NCBI GenBank assembly: GCA_025928155.1
Contig: JAICKC010000001.1
Span: 1 to 64,000, forward strand
Source: Candidatus Saccharimonadota bacterium
GTDB taxonomy: Bacteria; Patescibacteriota; Saccharimonadia; Saccharimonadales; UBA4665
DNA: 64,000 bases
Reading direction: 5' to 3'
Part shown: one piece after another, positions 55,912 through 64,000 of the stretch
Layout: each line of letters begins with the position of its first letter
Numbering within the stretch: position 1 is the first letter of the stretch
Notes under the pieces: model-generated
Told to the model about the DNA's origin: nothing
What the model saw: the letters and a program-made list of their open reading frames with translations, nothing else
The model's database searches: none
Translations under genes and position numbers: made by a program

Positions 55912-57515
55912 TGCCTGCTCCCAGTTGGTTGGATGTAGTACACCAGAGTTTGTCCGACGAGTATCCTCGAAGGACTTGTAATACCGTTCAGTTTTTTCAG
56001 CGTCGTTTCATCCATGCCAAGTTGCGCGGCGATTCCGGTCAGCGTGTCTCCCTGTTGGATAGTGTAAGTCTTTACGTCGCTCGCAAAGATAGCATCGGGC
56101 AAGATCCTCGGCTGCGTCGGTACGTTGGCGGTTAAGGATGTCGATACGTCAAACTCGCCAGGACGTACTGGCGTCGGTATTGGTATGACGACGGCCGCCT
56201 GCTTGTTTGCCTGGTCGATGAAGCGAGCGGTCAAGAAAAAGATGGCAGCAATGCCGAGTACACCGACCAGTACAGTGGCCCAGCGGCGGATGAGACGGCG
56301 GCGCATGCGACTTTTGTGCCACCGTGTTGCCCAGGAGTTCTCAAGGATGGTAGCGAGAGCATACACCTTCACGATGGCGTTTGTGTAGGTATATACGACC
56401 CAGGCTGGCAGATAAATCAGACGCTTTGGGTAGTGTCTGAAGTAGCTGAATAGGCGAACGGTACGGCTGATGAGCCACCAACAGACCAATACACTTACCA
56501 GTATCCAGCGGTGCTGGATGGCGCCGATTACTGCGGCGGTGGGGCCGAGAAGCATAAAGAATGGCTGCACAAATCTATCAAGCATGAAGTAGGCCAGTAC
56601 CGGATAGCGAAAGACCCAGCCGCGCCGGATGGCCCGCAAGTCAGCTCGCCAAGAGTTGCGTGTCCAGCGCAGGCGCTGCTTCATAAATTTCTTGAAATGG
56701 CCGAGACCCTGGGTGTAGACAACGGTATTCGGGGAGTAGCCGACTTTCCAGCCCTGCTCTAAGATGAGGTGCGACAAACGCTTGTCGTCGCCGGAAATAG
56801 CGCGAGCATTCATAAAGAATTCATGCATGAGGTCGTGCACGTTGTCATAGTGTTCGTTGATGAGCGCTTCGCGGCGATAAATAGCGGTGCGTCCAGACAG
56901 GGTGTTGTAGGCCTTGCCGAGGCCGAGCAGGAATGGCACCTCCTCGCGGTAGCGATTCCAGAGGAGCATGTCGAAGAGAACGTTGCTGATCGTATCCGGA
57001 TTGCTGACGCGCTGAGGTACGGTGACGCCGCCCATCTTTGGGTCGGTGAAGTACGGCAGCGTACTCTCTCGTACGTTGTCTGCCCAGAGAGTATCGGAGT
57101 CGACTAGCGCGACTAAATCACCGGTGGCCCGTTCAATACCGTCGCAAAGCGCGGCACGTTTGCCGGGTTTGGGGGTGACGATCAGGCGACACTTGACATC
57201 TTTGCGCGGTACGTAGTGCTTTTCAAAATTGAGGATGTGGTGTGTGTTGCTCTTGTCGATAACGGCGACAATTTCGTCGACGCCGTTTTTAATCCAAGAT
57301 GTAAGTGCCTCCTCAAATAGCTGTTCGTCTTCGTTATAGACCGGCGTAACGATACTTGTCGTGAGTTTTTGCGTTTCGGGGTCAATGGGTTGCTTGGCGA
57401 ACTGTGCTGCCTCACGGCGATATAGTGTAGCGCCCAGCTGACGTACGAGCCAGTAGGACCAACGCCATAAACCAATGAACGAGAGTGGGATGTACAGGAG
57501 GAGAGTTTGGAGCAT
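55908..57515 (-). CDS. processive GT2 synthase (Alg8/hyaluronan synthase-like) with C-terminal LysM
   Basis: SIVTPVYNEDEQLFEEALTSW; LVDSDTLW; SGDDKRLSHLILEQGW; KQRLRWTRNSWRADL; C-terminal YTIQQGDTLTGIAAQLGMDETTLKKLNGITSPSRILVGQTLVY. Confidence 0.88.
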   Translation of the reverse strand: MLQTLLLYIPLSFIGLWRWSYWLVRQLGATLYRREAAQFAKQPIDPETQKLTTSIVTPVYNEDEQLFEEALTSWIKNGVDEIVAVIDKSNTHHILNFEKHYVPRKDVKCRLIVTPKPGKRAALCDGIERATGDLVALVDSDTLWADNVRESTLPYFTDPKMGGVTVPQRVSNPDTISNVLFDMLLWNRYREEVPFLLGLGKAYNTLSGRTAIYRREALINEHYDNVHDLMHEFFMNARAISGDDKRLSHLILEQGWKVGYSPNTVVYTQGLGHFKKFMKQRLRWTRNSWRADLRAIRRGWVFRYPVLAYFMLDRFVQPFFMLLGPTAAVIGAIQHRWILVSVLVCWWLISRTVRLFSYFRHYPKRLIYLPAWVVYTYTNAIVKVYALATILENSWATRWHKSRMRRRLIRRWATVLVGVLGIAAIFFLTARFIDQANKQAAVVIPIPTPVRPGEFDVSTSLTANVPTQPRILPDAIFASDVKTYTIQQGDTLTGIAAQLGMDETTLKKLNGITSPSRILVGQTLVYYIQPTGSRQ

Positions 57516-57517
57516 AA

Positions 57518-58420
57518 CTAGGCTGCTTCTACGGTAGCAAGGTGGTTGATACTGACTTTCTGGTTTTGGCCCAGGAGTTTCTCGTGGCGGAGGTTTTCGG
57601 TAATGACACTGCGGAGTATACCGAAGTCAAAGCCGTTTGTCTCTCCCCACTCAAGTAGTGCGCGAGTGTCTTTTGGCAGGCATGAGCCGTCAAACGGGCC
57701 ATAGTCACGAATGCCATATACCGGATTCCACATGCCTTCACAGCTTTCGGCGGTGGCGCGGAAGACTTTGTCGGCGTCCCATCCCTTCTCTTTGATAGCA
57801 ATGCGCATCTCGTTGAAGAAGGCGATTTTAACAGCATTGTACACATTGTGTACATACTTCTGGATCTCAGCTTCTTCGATAGAGCAGTGCTCGATAGGGG
57901 CGTTAAAAGGCCGGTATAGCTTGTCCACGGTTTTGCCGGAGCGTTCATCGAGTTCGCCGATAAGTACAAACCACGGGCGCTCGAAGTCCTGGGCTGCAGT
58001 TACTTCACGGAGATATTCGGGCTGCATGACGACACCGAAGCCCTTGCCGGCCTTTTTGCCGGACAATTTTTCAACGTACTTGATCATCTCACGGGTGGTT
58101 TGCGGTGGCACCGTTGAGCGGATAACCATGACATGGTATGCCTTGTGTAGCTTGAGACGGTTAGCAAAGTCGGTTATGGCTGACTTTAGAATATCGAGCT
58201 GAATGTGTTTTGCCTTGGTGGGCGTCGGCACACAAAACAGCGTGACGTCCGTGTCTATTTTCGTATACTCTGAGGCTACTTCAGCTCGATAACCTGCTTC
58301 GCGCAGCTTTGCCACCTTGGCTTCGTCAACATCTACAAATGTGACCTCATTTTTATGCTTGCTTAACCCACGCCCTGTTGCTTCACCTACAAATCCAGCA
58401 CCAACCACTGCTACTTTCAC
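57518..58420 (-). CDS. short nucleotide-sugar dehydrogenase (UDP-Glc/GDP-Man dehydrogenase family)
   Basis: MKVAVVGAGFVGEATGRGLSKHKNEVTFVDVD; VIRSTVPPQTTREMI; EAEIQKYVHNVYNAVKIAFFNEM; FDGSCLPKDTRAL; SD AGGAGG before GTG. Confidence 0.88.
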   Translation of the reverse strand: MKVAVVGAGFVGEATGRGLSKHKNEVTFVDVDEAKVAKLREAGYRAEVASEYTKIDTDVTLFCVPTPTKAKHIQLDILKSAITDFANRLKLHKAYHVMVIRSTVPPQTTREMIKYVEKLSGKKAGKGFGVVMQPEYLREVTAAQDFERPWFVLIGELDERSGKTVDKLYRPFNAPIEHCSIEEAEIQKYVHNVYNAVKIAFFNEMRIAIKEKGWDADKVFRATAESCEGMWNPVYGIRDYGPFDGSCLPKDTRALLEWGETNGFDFGILRSVITENLRHEKLLGQNQKVSINHLATVEAA

Positions 58421-58593
58421 AGAACCTCCTGCATCTTCGACCGTTACGGAAATACGGCATTATCTCTAGTATGTATCTGGTAAAAGTAATACAAGATGGC
58501 AATTTATGCAATAAGGTAGCCTACTTTGTGTTATAAATTACAATTTTCTGACATTGTTGGGGAGCGTTCGGTGATGGGCTAGAATAGATGGGT

Positions 58594-59568
58594 ATGCAGG
58601 AATTTTTCGGTAAGGTGGTGCGTAAGGTAAGACTACCCGGCTGGCCGGGTAACAAGTTCTTTGCGCTGCTCGCACGGCGCCCCAATCTTAGGCTAGCGGT
58701 GCTCGGTACGCTGCTTGCTTGCGTGGTGGCAATCCTAGTGTTTGCGTACCTTTCCCTTTTTACCTACCACCCATCAACCGGGAGTAAGGAGTTAAATCCA
58801 GCTGGAACAAAGCGGTCGGCGTCCGTTAGCCTGAAGTCGAATACTATTCAAACTCAGCCCCGATCCAATCCACCTAGTACCGCGAGTAAGCCGCCGTCGT
58901 CGAGTACCGCAAACTTTCCTGCAGATGTGCTTAGCCTGACCCAGTGGAAGCTGACGCTACCAACCGGGCCGAGTCATGATGCAACCGAGATCCAACAGCC
59001 GCAGCTGGCCAGTTTTGAACTTGCACCGTACTTCCAGCTCAATGCCGCGAAAGATGGCGTTCAGTTCGAGGCCCCAGTCAACGGTTCAACAACCTCAGGA
59101 TCGCAGTACCCGCGGTCCGAACTCCGAGAGATGACGGATAACGGTCGGCAGGAAGCCAGCTGGTCGACGACAGACGGTACAAATACTATGACGGTCCGCG
59201 AGGCGATAACCCACCTGCCTGCCTCTCGATCTCAGGTGGTTGCTGCACAAATCCATGGATCGTCGGCGTACGTTATGCTTATTCGCCTGAACGGTTCTGA
59301 TCTGTTTGTCGAGGGGGACAACGGTAAGAATATGGGTAACCTGGACACGAACTACCGGCTCGGTACGGCGTACACTGTCCAGATCACGGCTATGAACGGG
59401 CGGATCATTGTTTCGTACAATGGAATAGAAAAAGCTAATTTTCCCAACGAGACTTCAGGGGATTACTTCAAGGCGGGCTGCTATACGCAGGCTAATATGA
59501 GTAATGGCGGAAGTGCGAGCGACTACGGGCAGGTCATTGTATATGGTCTGAGTGTGCAGCATTCGTGA
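58594..59568 (+). CDS. membrane-anchored PL7-family alginate lyase-like protein
   Basis: LTQWKLTLPTG; YPRSELREM; VVAAQIHGSSAYVMLIRLNG; DYFKAGCYTQANMSNGGSASDYGQVIVYGLSVQH (three PL7 signature blocks). Confidence 0.9.
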   Translation: MQEFFGKVVRKVRLPGWPGNKFFALLARRPNLRLAVLGTLLACVVAILVFAYLSLFTYHPSTGSKELNPAGTKRSASVSLKSNTIQTQPRSNPPSTASKPPSSSTANFPADVLSLTQWKLTLPTGPSHDATEIQQPQLASFELAPYFQLNAAKDGVQFEAPVNGSTTSGSQYPRSELREMTDNGRQEASWSTTDGTNTMTVREAITHLPASRSQVVAAQIHGSSAYVMLIRLNGSDLFVEGDNGKNMGNLDTNYRLGTAYTVQITAMNGRIIVSYNGIEKANFPNETSGDYFKAGCYTQANMSNGGSASDYGQVIVYGLSVQHS

Positions 59569-59595
59569 GCGGGAACTGCGGTACGGCACCCGTGT

Positions 59596-60306
59596 TTAAT
59601 GCCAGGTGCCGATAGCCGGCCGGTGCCGGTGTATTTGCTCAGCCAGGTCACGGGCGCGCGGCTGCATACTTTTAAGCTCACGCCAAAAGGCCTCACCGTG
59701 GTTCATTTGTAGCGTGTGAGCCAGTTCGTGCAAGAGGACGTAATCGACGTATTCCCAGGGCAGCTCCATTAGGAACAGGTTGAGCACAATGTTCTGATGG
59801 CTATCGCAGCTACCCCATCGGCGTTTGAGCTGCTTGATGCTGACGCTTCTGTACTGTTTGCCATGCTTGGCGGCGAGCCCGGCAACTCGGGGCGGCAATA
59901 GACGCTCGGCTTCCCGCTTGAGGGCCCGGATAGCAGCCTTCCCTGCCCGTTCTTGGACAGTCAGATTGTCGATAGTCTCGTCAGGGCGCATTTTAACGAT
60001 TATCTCGGTGCCGGTGACGCGGCTGGCAGTGGATTGGCTCGCTGGCACATGCTCAAACCGCATATGGTGCATTTTACCAATGGATTGTCCTTGGACGAGT
60101 TGCGGGCCGCTCTGTTTGGCCAGCTCTTTGGCAATCCATTCAATGTGTTTGTGTGCAAATGCCTGGCCGGTGCTGAACGGCGTCCACTTAGGCATACTCA
60201 CGCGTACTCCTGTGGGCGTGACCGTGAGGCGGATACTCCGATTACCGGCACGCTTTACTAACGTCACGGGCCCTACGCCCGCAAGCTCAATGATTTTTGT
60301 AGCCAT
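59596..60306 (-). CDS. YgjP-like (M48-type/DUF45) zinc metallopeptidase
   Basis: WGSCDSHQNIVLNLFLMELPWEYVDYVLLHELAHTLQMNHGEAFWREL. Confidence 0.9.
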   Translation of the reverse strand: MATKIIELAGVGPVTLVKRAGNRSIRLTVTPTGVRVSMPKWTPFSTGQAFAHKHIEWIAKELAKQSGPQLVQGQSIGKMHHMRFEHVPASQSTASRVTGTEIIVKMRPDETIDNLTVQERAGKAAIRALKREAERLLPPRVAGLAAKHGKQYRSVSIKQLKRRWGSCDSHQNIVLNLFLMELPWEYVDYVLLHELAHTLQMNHGEAFWRELKSMQPRARDLAEQIHRHRPAIGTWH

Positions 60307-60310
60307 AAGC

Positions 60311-60973
60311 TTAGCGGATAATGATATTGCGGCGAGATAAATCAACGCGGCCTGCGGCAGGGTTCGGTACGAGGTTTACCAAGCCCGGTTTGCCCATCTG
60401 GCCGGCATTGGGGTCGAGGTTGATCAGGCCGCGGTCGAGCAAGTGGCGCAGCATGGCGCTCCTCTGTGTAGCAAAGATGTGTTTACCACTGATTACCAGG
60501 TAGCGTTCAGTTTGATCAGGATTCTGCATGCCGCTGGCTAGCGTTTCAAACGTGCTCCTATCGAGCGGACTGGAGTATTTGTCGTCGGCCTTGCGGTGGT
60601 CGCGCTGGGCGGAGCGAGTCAAGGCGGTTTCGGCGTCTATCTGCAACCATATCAGGATGGTTTCGGCGCCGGTCTTGGAGGCCATATTGCGTAAGGCTCG
60701 GCGTTGAGCTACGCGCATGGCGTTGGTGTCGTATACCACGCTGACGCCGGCCTGTAGGAACTCGCCGGTCATGTATTGCATGAGGCTATTGATAATGTGG
60801 TTTTCTTCTTTACTGTAGGTCGGTTTTTCGAAGAGTTCAGCGCGCATGCGGTCGCCGTGGACATGGGTGGCAACCAACTGCTCACACAGTTGGCGGGCAA
60901 AAAACGTCTTGCCCGCACCGGGAAAGCCGTACAGTAGCACCAAGAGGGGTTTGGCGGGAACTATCTTTGCCAT
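60311..60973 (-). CDS. P-loop kinase/AAA ATPase (zeta-toxin/nucleotide kinase-like)
   Basis: LLVLLYGFPGAGKTFFARQLCEQL; VVYDTNAMRVAQRRALRNMASKTGAETILIWLQID. Confidence 0.8.
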   Translation of the reverse strand: MAKIVPAKPLLVLLYGFPGAGKTFFARQLCEQLVATHVHGDRMRAELFEKPTYSKEENHIINSLMQYMTGEFLQAGVSVVYDTNAMRVAQRRALRNMASKTGAETILIWLQIDAETALTRSAQRDHRKADDKYSSPLDRSTFETLASGMQNPDQTERYLVISGKHIFATQRSAMLRHLLDRGLINLDPNAGQMGKPGLVNLVPNPAAGRVDLSRRNIIIR

Positions 60974-61048
60974 GCCTATTATGTATAGCAGAATTACCCT
61001 GTATACGCAACGCGCTAACAGATTGAACTTGTGGTTTTTAAGCACGCA

Positions 61049-61909
61049 TTATAATTGGTCTGTATCCAAGCTCTCGTCAAAGCCGTCGCCGAAAGAAGCA
61101 AGTATCGCTTCGGCAGACATTGGATTGACTCCCGGATCTGAACCGTCAATCATGAACCACAGGTGTGCTCCTCGCTGGTTACGTAATACATGTCCAATCC
61201 ACTGCGCAGCCTTCGTTCTTGGAGTGTCGCTTACCCATTCAATGCCGCTTCCAATAGCAAGGGCACCCATGAGAGCTTTGCCTCTACCTGATTCGCCCGA
61301 TCCTTCGCCACCCTGTTTGCCTTGGCTCAGCCTTCTGTAGCGCGCATTTCTACCCCATTTTGTTCTGGGCTGTCCGAGTGCCTTCTTAAAACCTTTGAAG
61401 GTTTTTTGCGAAATCGGATCGAAACAGAGATAGTCCAGCCCTAGAATCATCTTCCCGTCTTCGTCGTGCTGTGTCAGTACAAACCATCGGTCGCTGTAGT
61501 CGCTGACGTTCTCCATGTAGTTGTCTATGACTTCAGAAAGTATAACTTCGGCGTTACGTCCTGCATCGCCAAGCGATCGAAGCAGACGATTCAGCCGGTC
61601 GCGGCCATTAAATCGGTCAGGAAGATCGGTGTACTGCCCGGTTTTGTCTTCGTTCGCACTAATAAAGACGCGGTAGTCTACCGGATTGTACACGGCAAGT
61701 ACTCGCTTGCCAGTACTGCGTTCCGGCCACCTGCTCGGTATCTCTCCACTGTCAGTACTCCCTGGTCCGGTGAAGAAATAGTTGCCGCCGGTCTGCTCCC
61801 GTATATCCAGCGGTATAGGGTATACGAGCTGCATACGGTTTTTCTTAACAATCCACGACTCTACGGCTGGGTCGCCTTCTGCTGGCGTGGGGATTTGTTC
61901 GTTAGTCAT
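61049..61909 (-). CDS. hypothetical protein
   Basis: Long ORF preceding kinase gene; no family recognised. Confidence 0.6.
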   Translation of the reverse strand: MTNEQIPTPAEGDPAVESWIVKKNRMQLVYPIPLDIREQTGGNYFFTGPGSTDSGEIPSRWPERSTGKRVLAVYNPVDYRVFISANEDKTGQYTDLPDRFNGRDRLNRLLRSLGDAGRNAEVILSEVIDNYMENVSDYSDRWFVLTQHDEDGKMILGLDYLCFDPISQKTFKGFKKALGQPRTKWGRNARYRRLSQGKQGGEGSGESGRGKALMGALAIGSGIEWVSDTPRTKAAQWIGHVLRNQRGAHLWFMIDGSDPGVNPMSAEAILASFGDGFDESLDTDQL

Positions 61910-61929
61910 ACAAAATTAAAATAAAGCCG

Positions 61930-61953
61930 ATAGCGGCTTTCGTTTAACGTATT
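61930..61953. terminator. weak hairpin upstream of 61049-61909 gene, possible terminator
   Basis: AAAGCCG-ATAG-CGGCTTTCGTTT; approximate coordinates. Confidence 0.35.
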
Positions 61954-62013
61954 GAAACAACAGAATACTACCATAAAATCAAAATTATTGCAAACAGGTA
62001 CAATAAAGCATGC

Positions 62014-63126
62014 ATGAAGATTACACGGATGGAGATTCGCAAGCTTAAACTACCGTTACAACGGAGCTTTGCGATGAGCTTTGGCGAGATGAATCGCAAA
62101 GAAACGGTTATCGTTAGCCTGCATACGGCCGATGGGCTAACCGGCTACGGCGAATCTTCCTCATTTTCGGCACCAATGTATACGCACGAAACGAATGATA
62201 CCTGTATGTACATACAGGAACATTTTATTGCCCCGCGCCTTGTTGGTCGGGAGTTTGATACGGTAGAAGAATTCTGCTCTGCTTATCGCAGTGTGGTCGG
62301 TAACCGGATGGCTCGCACTGGGACAGAGTGCGCCTTTTGGCATCTGCTGGCGCAGCGGGATGCCGTTTCATTAAAGCACCTGGTCGGTGGCACGAGAAGT
62401 ACGATTCCCGTGGGCGAAAGTATTGGCATCAAGCAAACCATGGCCGAGACTCTCGAGGAAATAGAGCAGCGGCTGGACGAAGGCTACGTGCGCATTAAGG
62501 TAAAGATTGCGCCCGACTGGGACACCCAGCTGCTGGCGGCAATTCGGGAGCGCTGGCCCGGCATTGATCTTACGGCAGATGCTAACGCGGCCTACCAGTT
62601 TACACAGCATCATAAAACGCTTGAAGCCCTGGATGCATTTAATCTGTCCATGCTTGAGCAGCCTTTCGGTGCTGACGATATGATCGAACACGCCAAACTC
62701 CAAGCCAAGCTCAAAACGTCGATTTGTTTGGATGAGAGCATTGAAAGTTTGGCCGATATCAAGACGGCTGATGCTCTGAGTGCAGGACGGATTGTTAATA
62801 TCAAGCCCGGACGAGTCGGCGGCCTGGTTGAAAGCATAAAAATCCATAATTATGCAGTGGCTCACCATCTTGGGGTGATGTGCGGTGGTACGTTCGAGAC
62901 TGGTATCGGGCGGGCCTTTAATATTGCCCTCGCTTCCCTGCCCGGTTTTATATATCCGGCTGATATGTCACCTTACCAACTTTATTTTGCCGAAGACATT
63001 GTGGAGCCAAGCTACACTGTTAAACTGGATGGTCACATTGACGTGCCAGATACGCCGGGGCTTGGTTTTGCGGTGCGCGAAGATCTGATCGAGCAGTTTA
63101 CTACTCAGAAGGTTGTTGTGCGCTAA
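62014..63126 (+). CDS. enolase-superfamily enzyme, o-succinylbenzoate synthase / N-acylamino acid racemase type
   Basis: RIKVKIAPDWD (KxK), DLTADANAAY, MLEQPFG, CLDESI, NIKPGRVGG, MCGGTFETGIGRAFNIALASLPGF. Confidence 0.88.
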   Translation: MKITRMEIRKLKLPLQRSFAMSFGEMNRKETVIVSLHTADGLTGYGESSSFSAPMYTHETNDTCMYIQEHFIAPRLVGREFDTVEEFCSAYRSVVGNRMARTGTECAFWHLLAQRDAVSLKHLVGGTRSTIPVGESIGIKQTMAETLEEIEQRLDEGYVRIKVKIAPDWDTQLLAAIRERWPGIDLTADANAAYQFTQHHKTLEALDAFNLSMLEQPFGADDMIEHAKLQAKLKTSICLDESIESLADIKTADALSAGRIVNIKPGRVGGLVESIKIHNYAVAHHLGVMCGGTFETGIGRAFNIALASLPGFIYPADMSPYQLYFAEDIVEPSYTVKLDGHIDVPDTPGLGFAVREDLIEQFTTQKVVVR

Positions 63127-63646
63127 TATATTCTACTGCCTCGAGTAGCGACGGCAGCGTGGCAGTCGCTTTGTCGCATTCTACGGTCGGTACGCCCGTC
63201 CGCACCAAGATAGTCCTGGTGTCAGCATTAACACCGGTCATGACATCGGACGGGCGGTCACCTATCATCCAGGAGCAGGAGAGGTCGAGACTGTACTCGC
63301 GAGCGGCGTCCAATAGTAGTTTGGGTTTGGGTTTGCGACATTCACAACCGTCGTGCTCGCCGTGCGGGCAGACATAGGTTTTCAGGATTTGGATGCCGGT
63401 CGGGGCTATGAGCTGCAGTGCTTTGTCGTTAATCTGGTTAAACTCGTCCCAGCTGATAAGTCCTTCGGCAAGCCCGGCCTGGTTGGTTGCAAAGAAGATC
63501 AGGTAATCTAAGTTGGCTAGCAGTTTTAACGCTTCCAAGGTGTTGGGCAACAGCTGAACTTTATCGAGGCTGTCGACGCGTTCGTACGTCGGCGTGCCGA
63601 CAATGACGGTGCCGTCGCGGTCAAGGAAGACTGCGCATTTGGACAT
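63101..63646 (-). CDS. HAD-IIIA family phosphatase (GmhB/histidinol-phosphatase-like)
   Basis: AVFLDRDGTVIVGTPTYERVDSLDKVQLLPNTLEALKLL; FFATNQAGLAEGLI; CPHGEHDGCECRKPKPKLLLDAA; SWMIGDRPSDVMTGVNA. Confidence 0.93.
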   Translation of the reverse strand: MSKCAVFLDRDGTVIVGTPTYERVDSLDKVQLLPNTLEALKLLANLDYLIFFATNQAGLAEGLISWDEFNQINDKALQLIAPTGIQILKTYVCPHGEHDGCECRKPKPKLLLDAAREYSLDLSCSWMIGDRPSDVMTGVNADTRTILVRTGVPTVECDKATATLPSLLEAVEYISAQQPSE

Positions 63647-63705
63647 GCCTCTACTTTATATCAAAAGATCCTCAAAAATTAGCCAAATATCTGTTATAGG
63701 TACCC

Positions 63706-64000
63706 TTAAGTATGTTTCATACAGTAGAAAATCAACCCTATGGGATTGTGGGCATAAACCACAAAACGCGGTGCGTGCCGCAAAAGTTCCTCGGTCAATT
63801 CAGGCTCAAGCAAGCGATTCACAGAGAAGCCTGCGTCAATAAGCGCGTTAAAGTAGTCGGATATCGGACGCTGGTAATGCTCCACTTCAAACTCTTTACC
63901 ATATTTCTCTTTCAATTCAGGGCTCGTCTTACTGCCTGCTCCCATCAAGAATTTAGCGGGCCCGCGTCTGAAGTAGCCACCTACTCCTTTTACTTTCGTC
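63706..64000 (-). CDS. probable C-terminal fragment of a methyltransferase-like protein (runs off window end)
   Basis: Frame open to window edge (TKVKGVGGYFRRGPAKFLMGAGSKTS...HYQRPISDYFNALIDAGFSVNRLLEP...PIGLIFYCMKH). Confidence 0.55.
   Translation of the reverse strand, partial: TKVKGVGGYFRRGPAKFLMGAGSKTSPELKEKYGKEFEVEHYQRPISDYFNALIDAGFSVNRLLEPELTEELLRHAPRFVVYAHNPIGLIFYCMKHT

Noticed and set aside
1-64000. CRISPR array, rRNA operon or IS element
   Set aside because: No regularly spaced short repeats, rRNA signatures or transposase-like ORFs were seen
1-64000. UGA recoding as in Gracilibacteria/Absconditabacteria
   Set aside because: Conserved genes are intact under the standard code and some end at TGA, e.g. 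the GT2 at 12006

Overview
The window looks like a Patescibacteria/CPR chromosome segment, probably Saccharibacteria-like. That placement is my inference from gene content and was not tested by a search. It is gene-dense with tight operons. I see no rRNA, CRISPR array or transposon, and one tRNA (Gln-UUG, minus strand, 16191-16265). Housekeeping blocks: cysS / DHH phosphoesterase / recR / ebfC / dnaB (intein-containing) / dnaX (22.7-32 kb); rplJ-rplL (36-37 kb); secE-nusG-rplK-rplA with small ORFs between (48-51.5 kb); a Tmk-ThyX-like fusion plus dcd (39-42 kb). Accessory and surface content: (1) a compact alginate/polyuronate-like locus at 54.2-59.6 kb, comprising an AlgG-like epimerase with DPHDxS motif and LysM, an Alg8/HasA-like GT2 with C-terminal LysM, a short nucleotide-sugar dehydrogenase, and a PL7 alginate lyase-like protein; (2) a second GT2 + polysaccharide deacetylase + lectin-like operon at 9.4-13.4 kb; (3) an adjacent cohesin/FN3/dockerin protein and cohesin/TM protein at 4.4-7.0 kb; (4) a G1-family (eqolisin-like) peptidase; (5) a class 3 (WCT) intein in the DnaB P-loop with a damaged LAGLIDADG motif; (6) a dTMP kinase fused to two complementary degenerate ThyX-like halves; (7) three tandem secreted paralogs with a shared promoter architecture. 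Several operon-first genes have a -10-like box 6-10 nt before the start codon, which suggests leaderless transcripts. All product calls come from reading motifs by eye; no database search was run.
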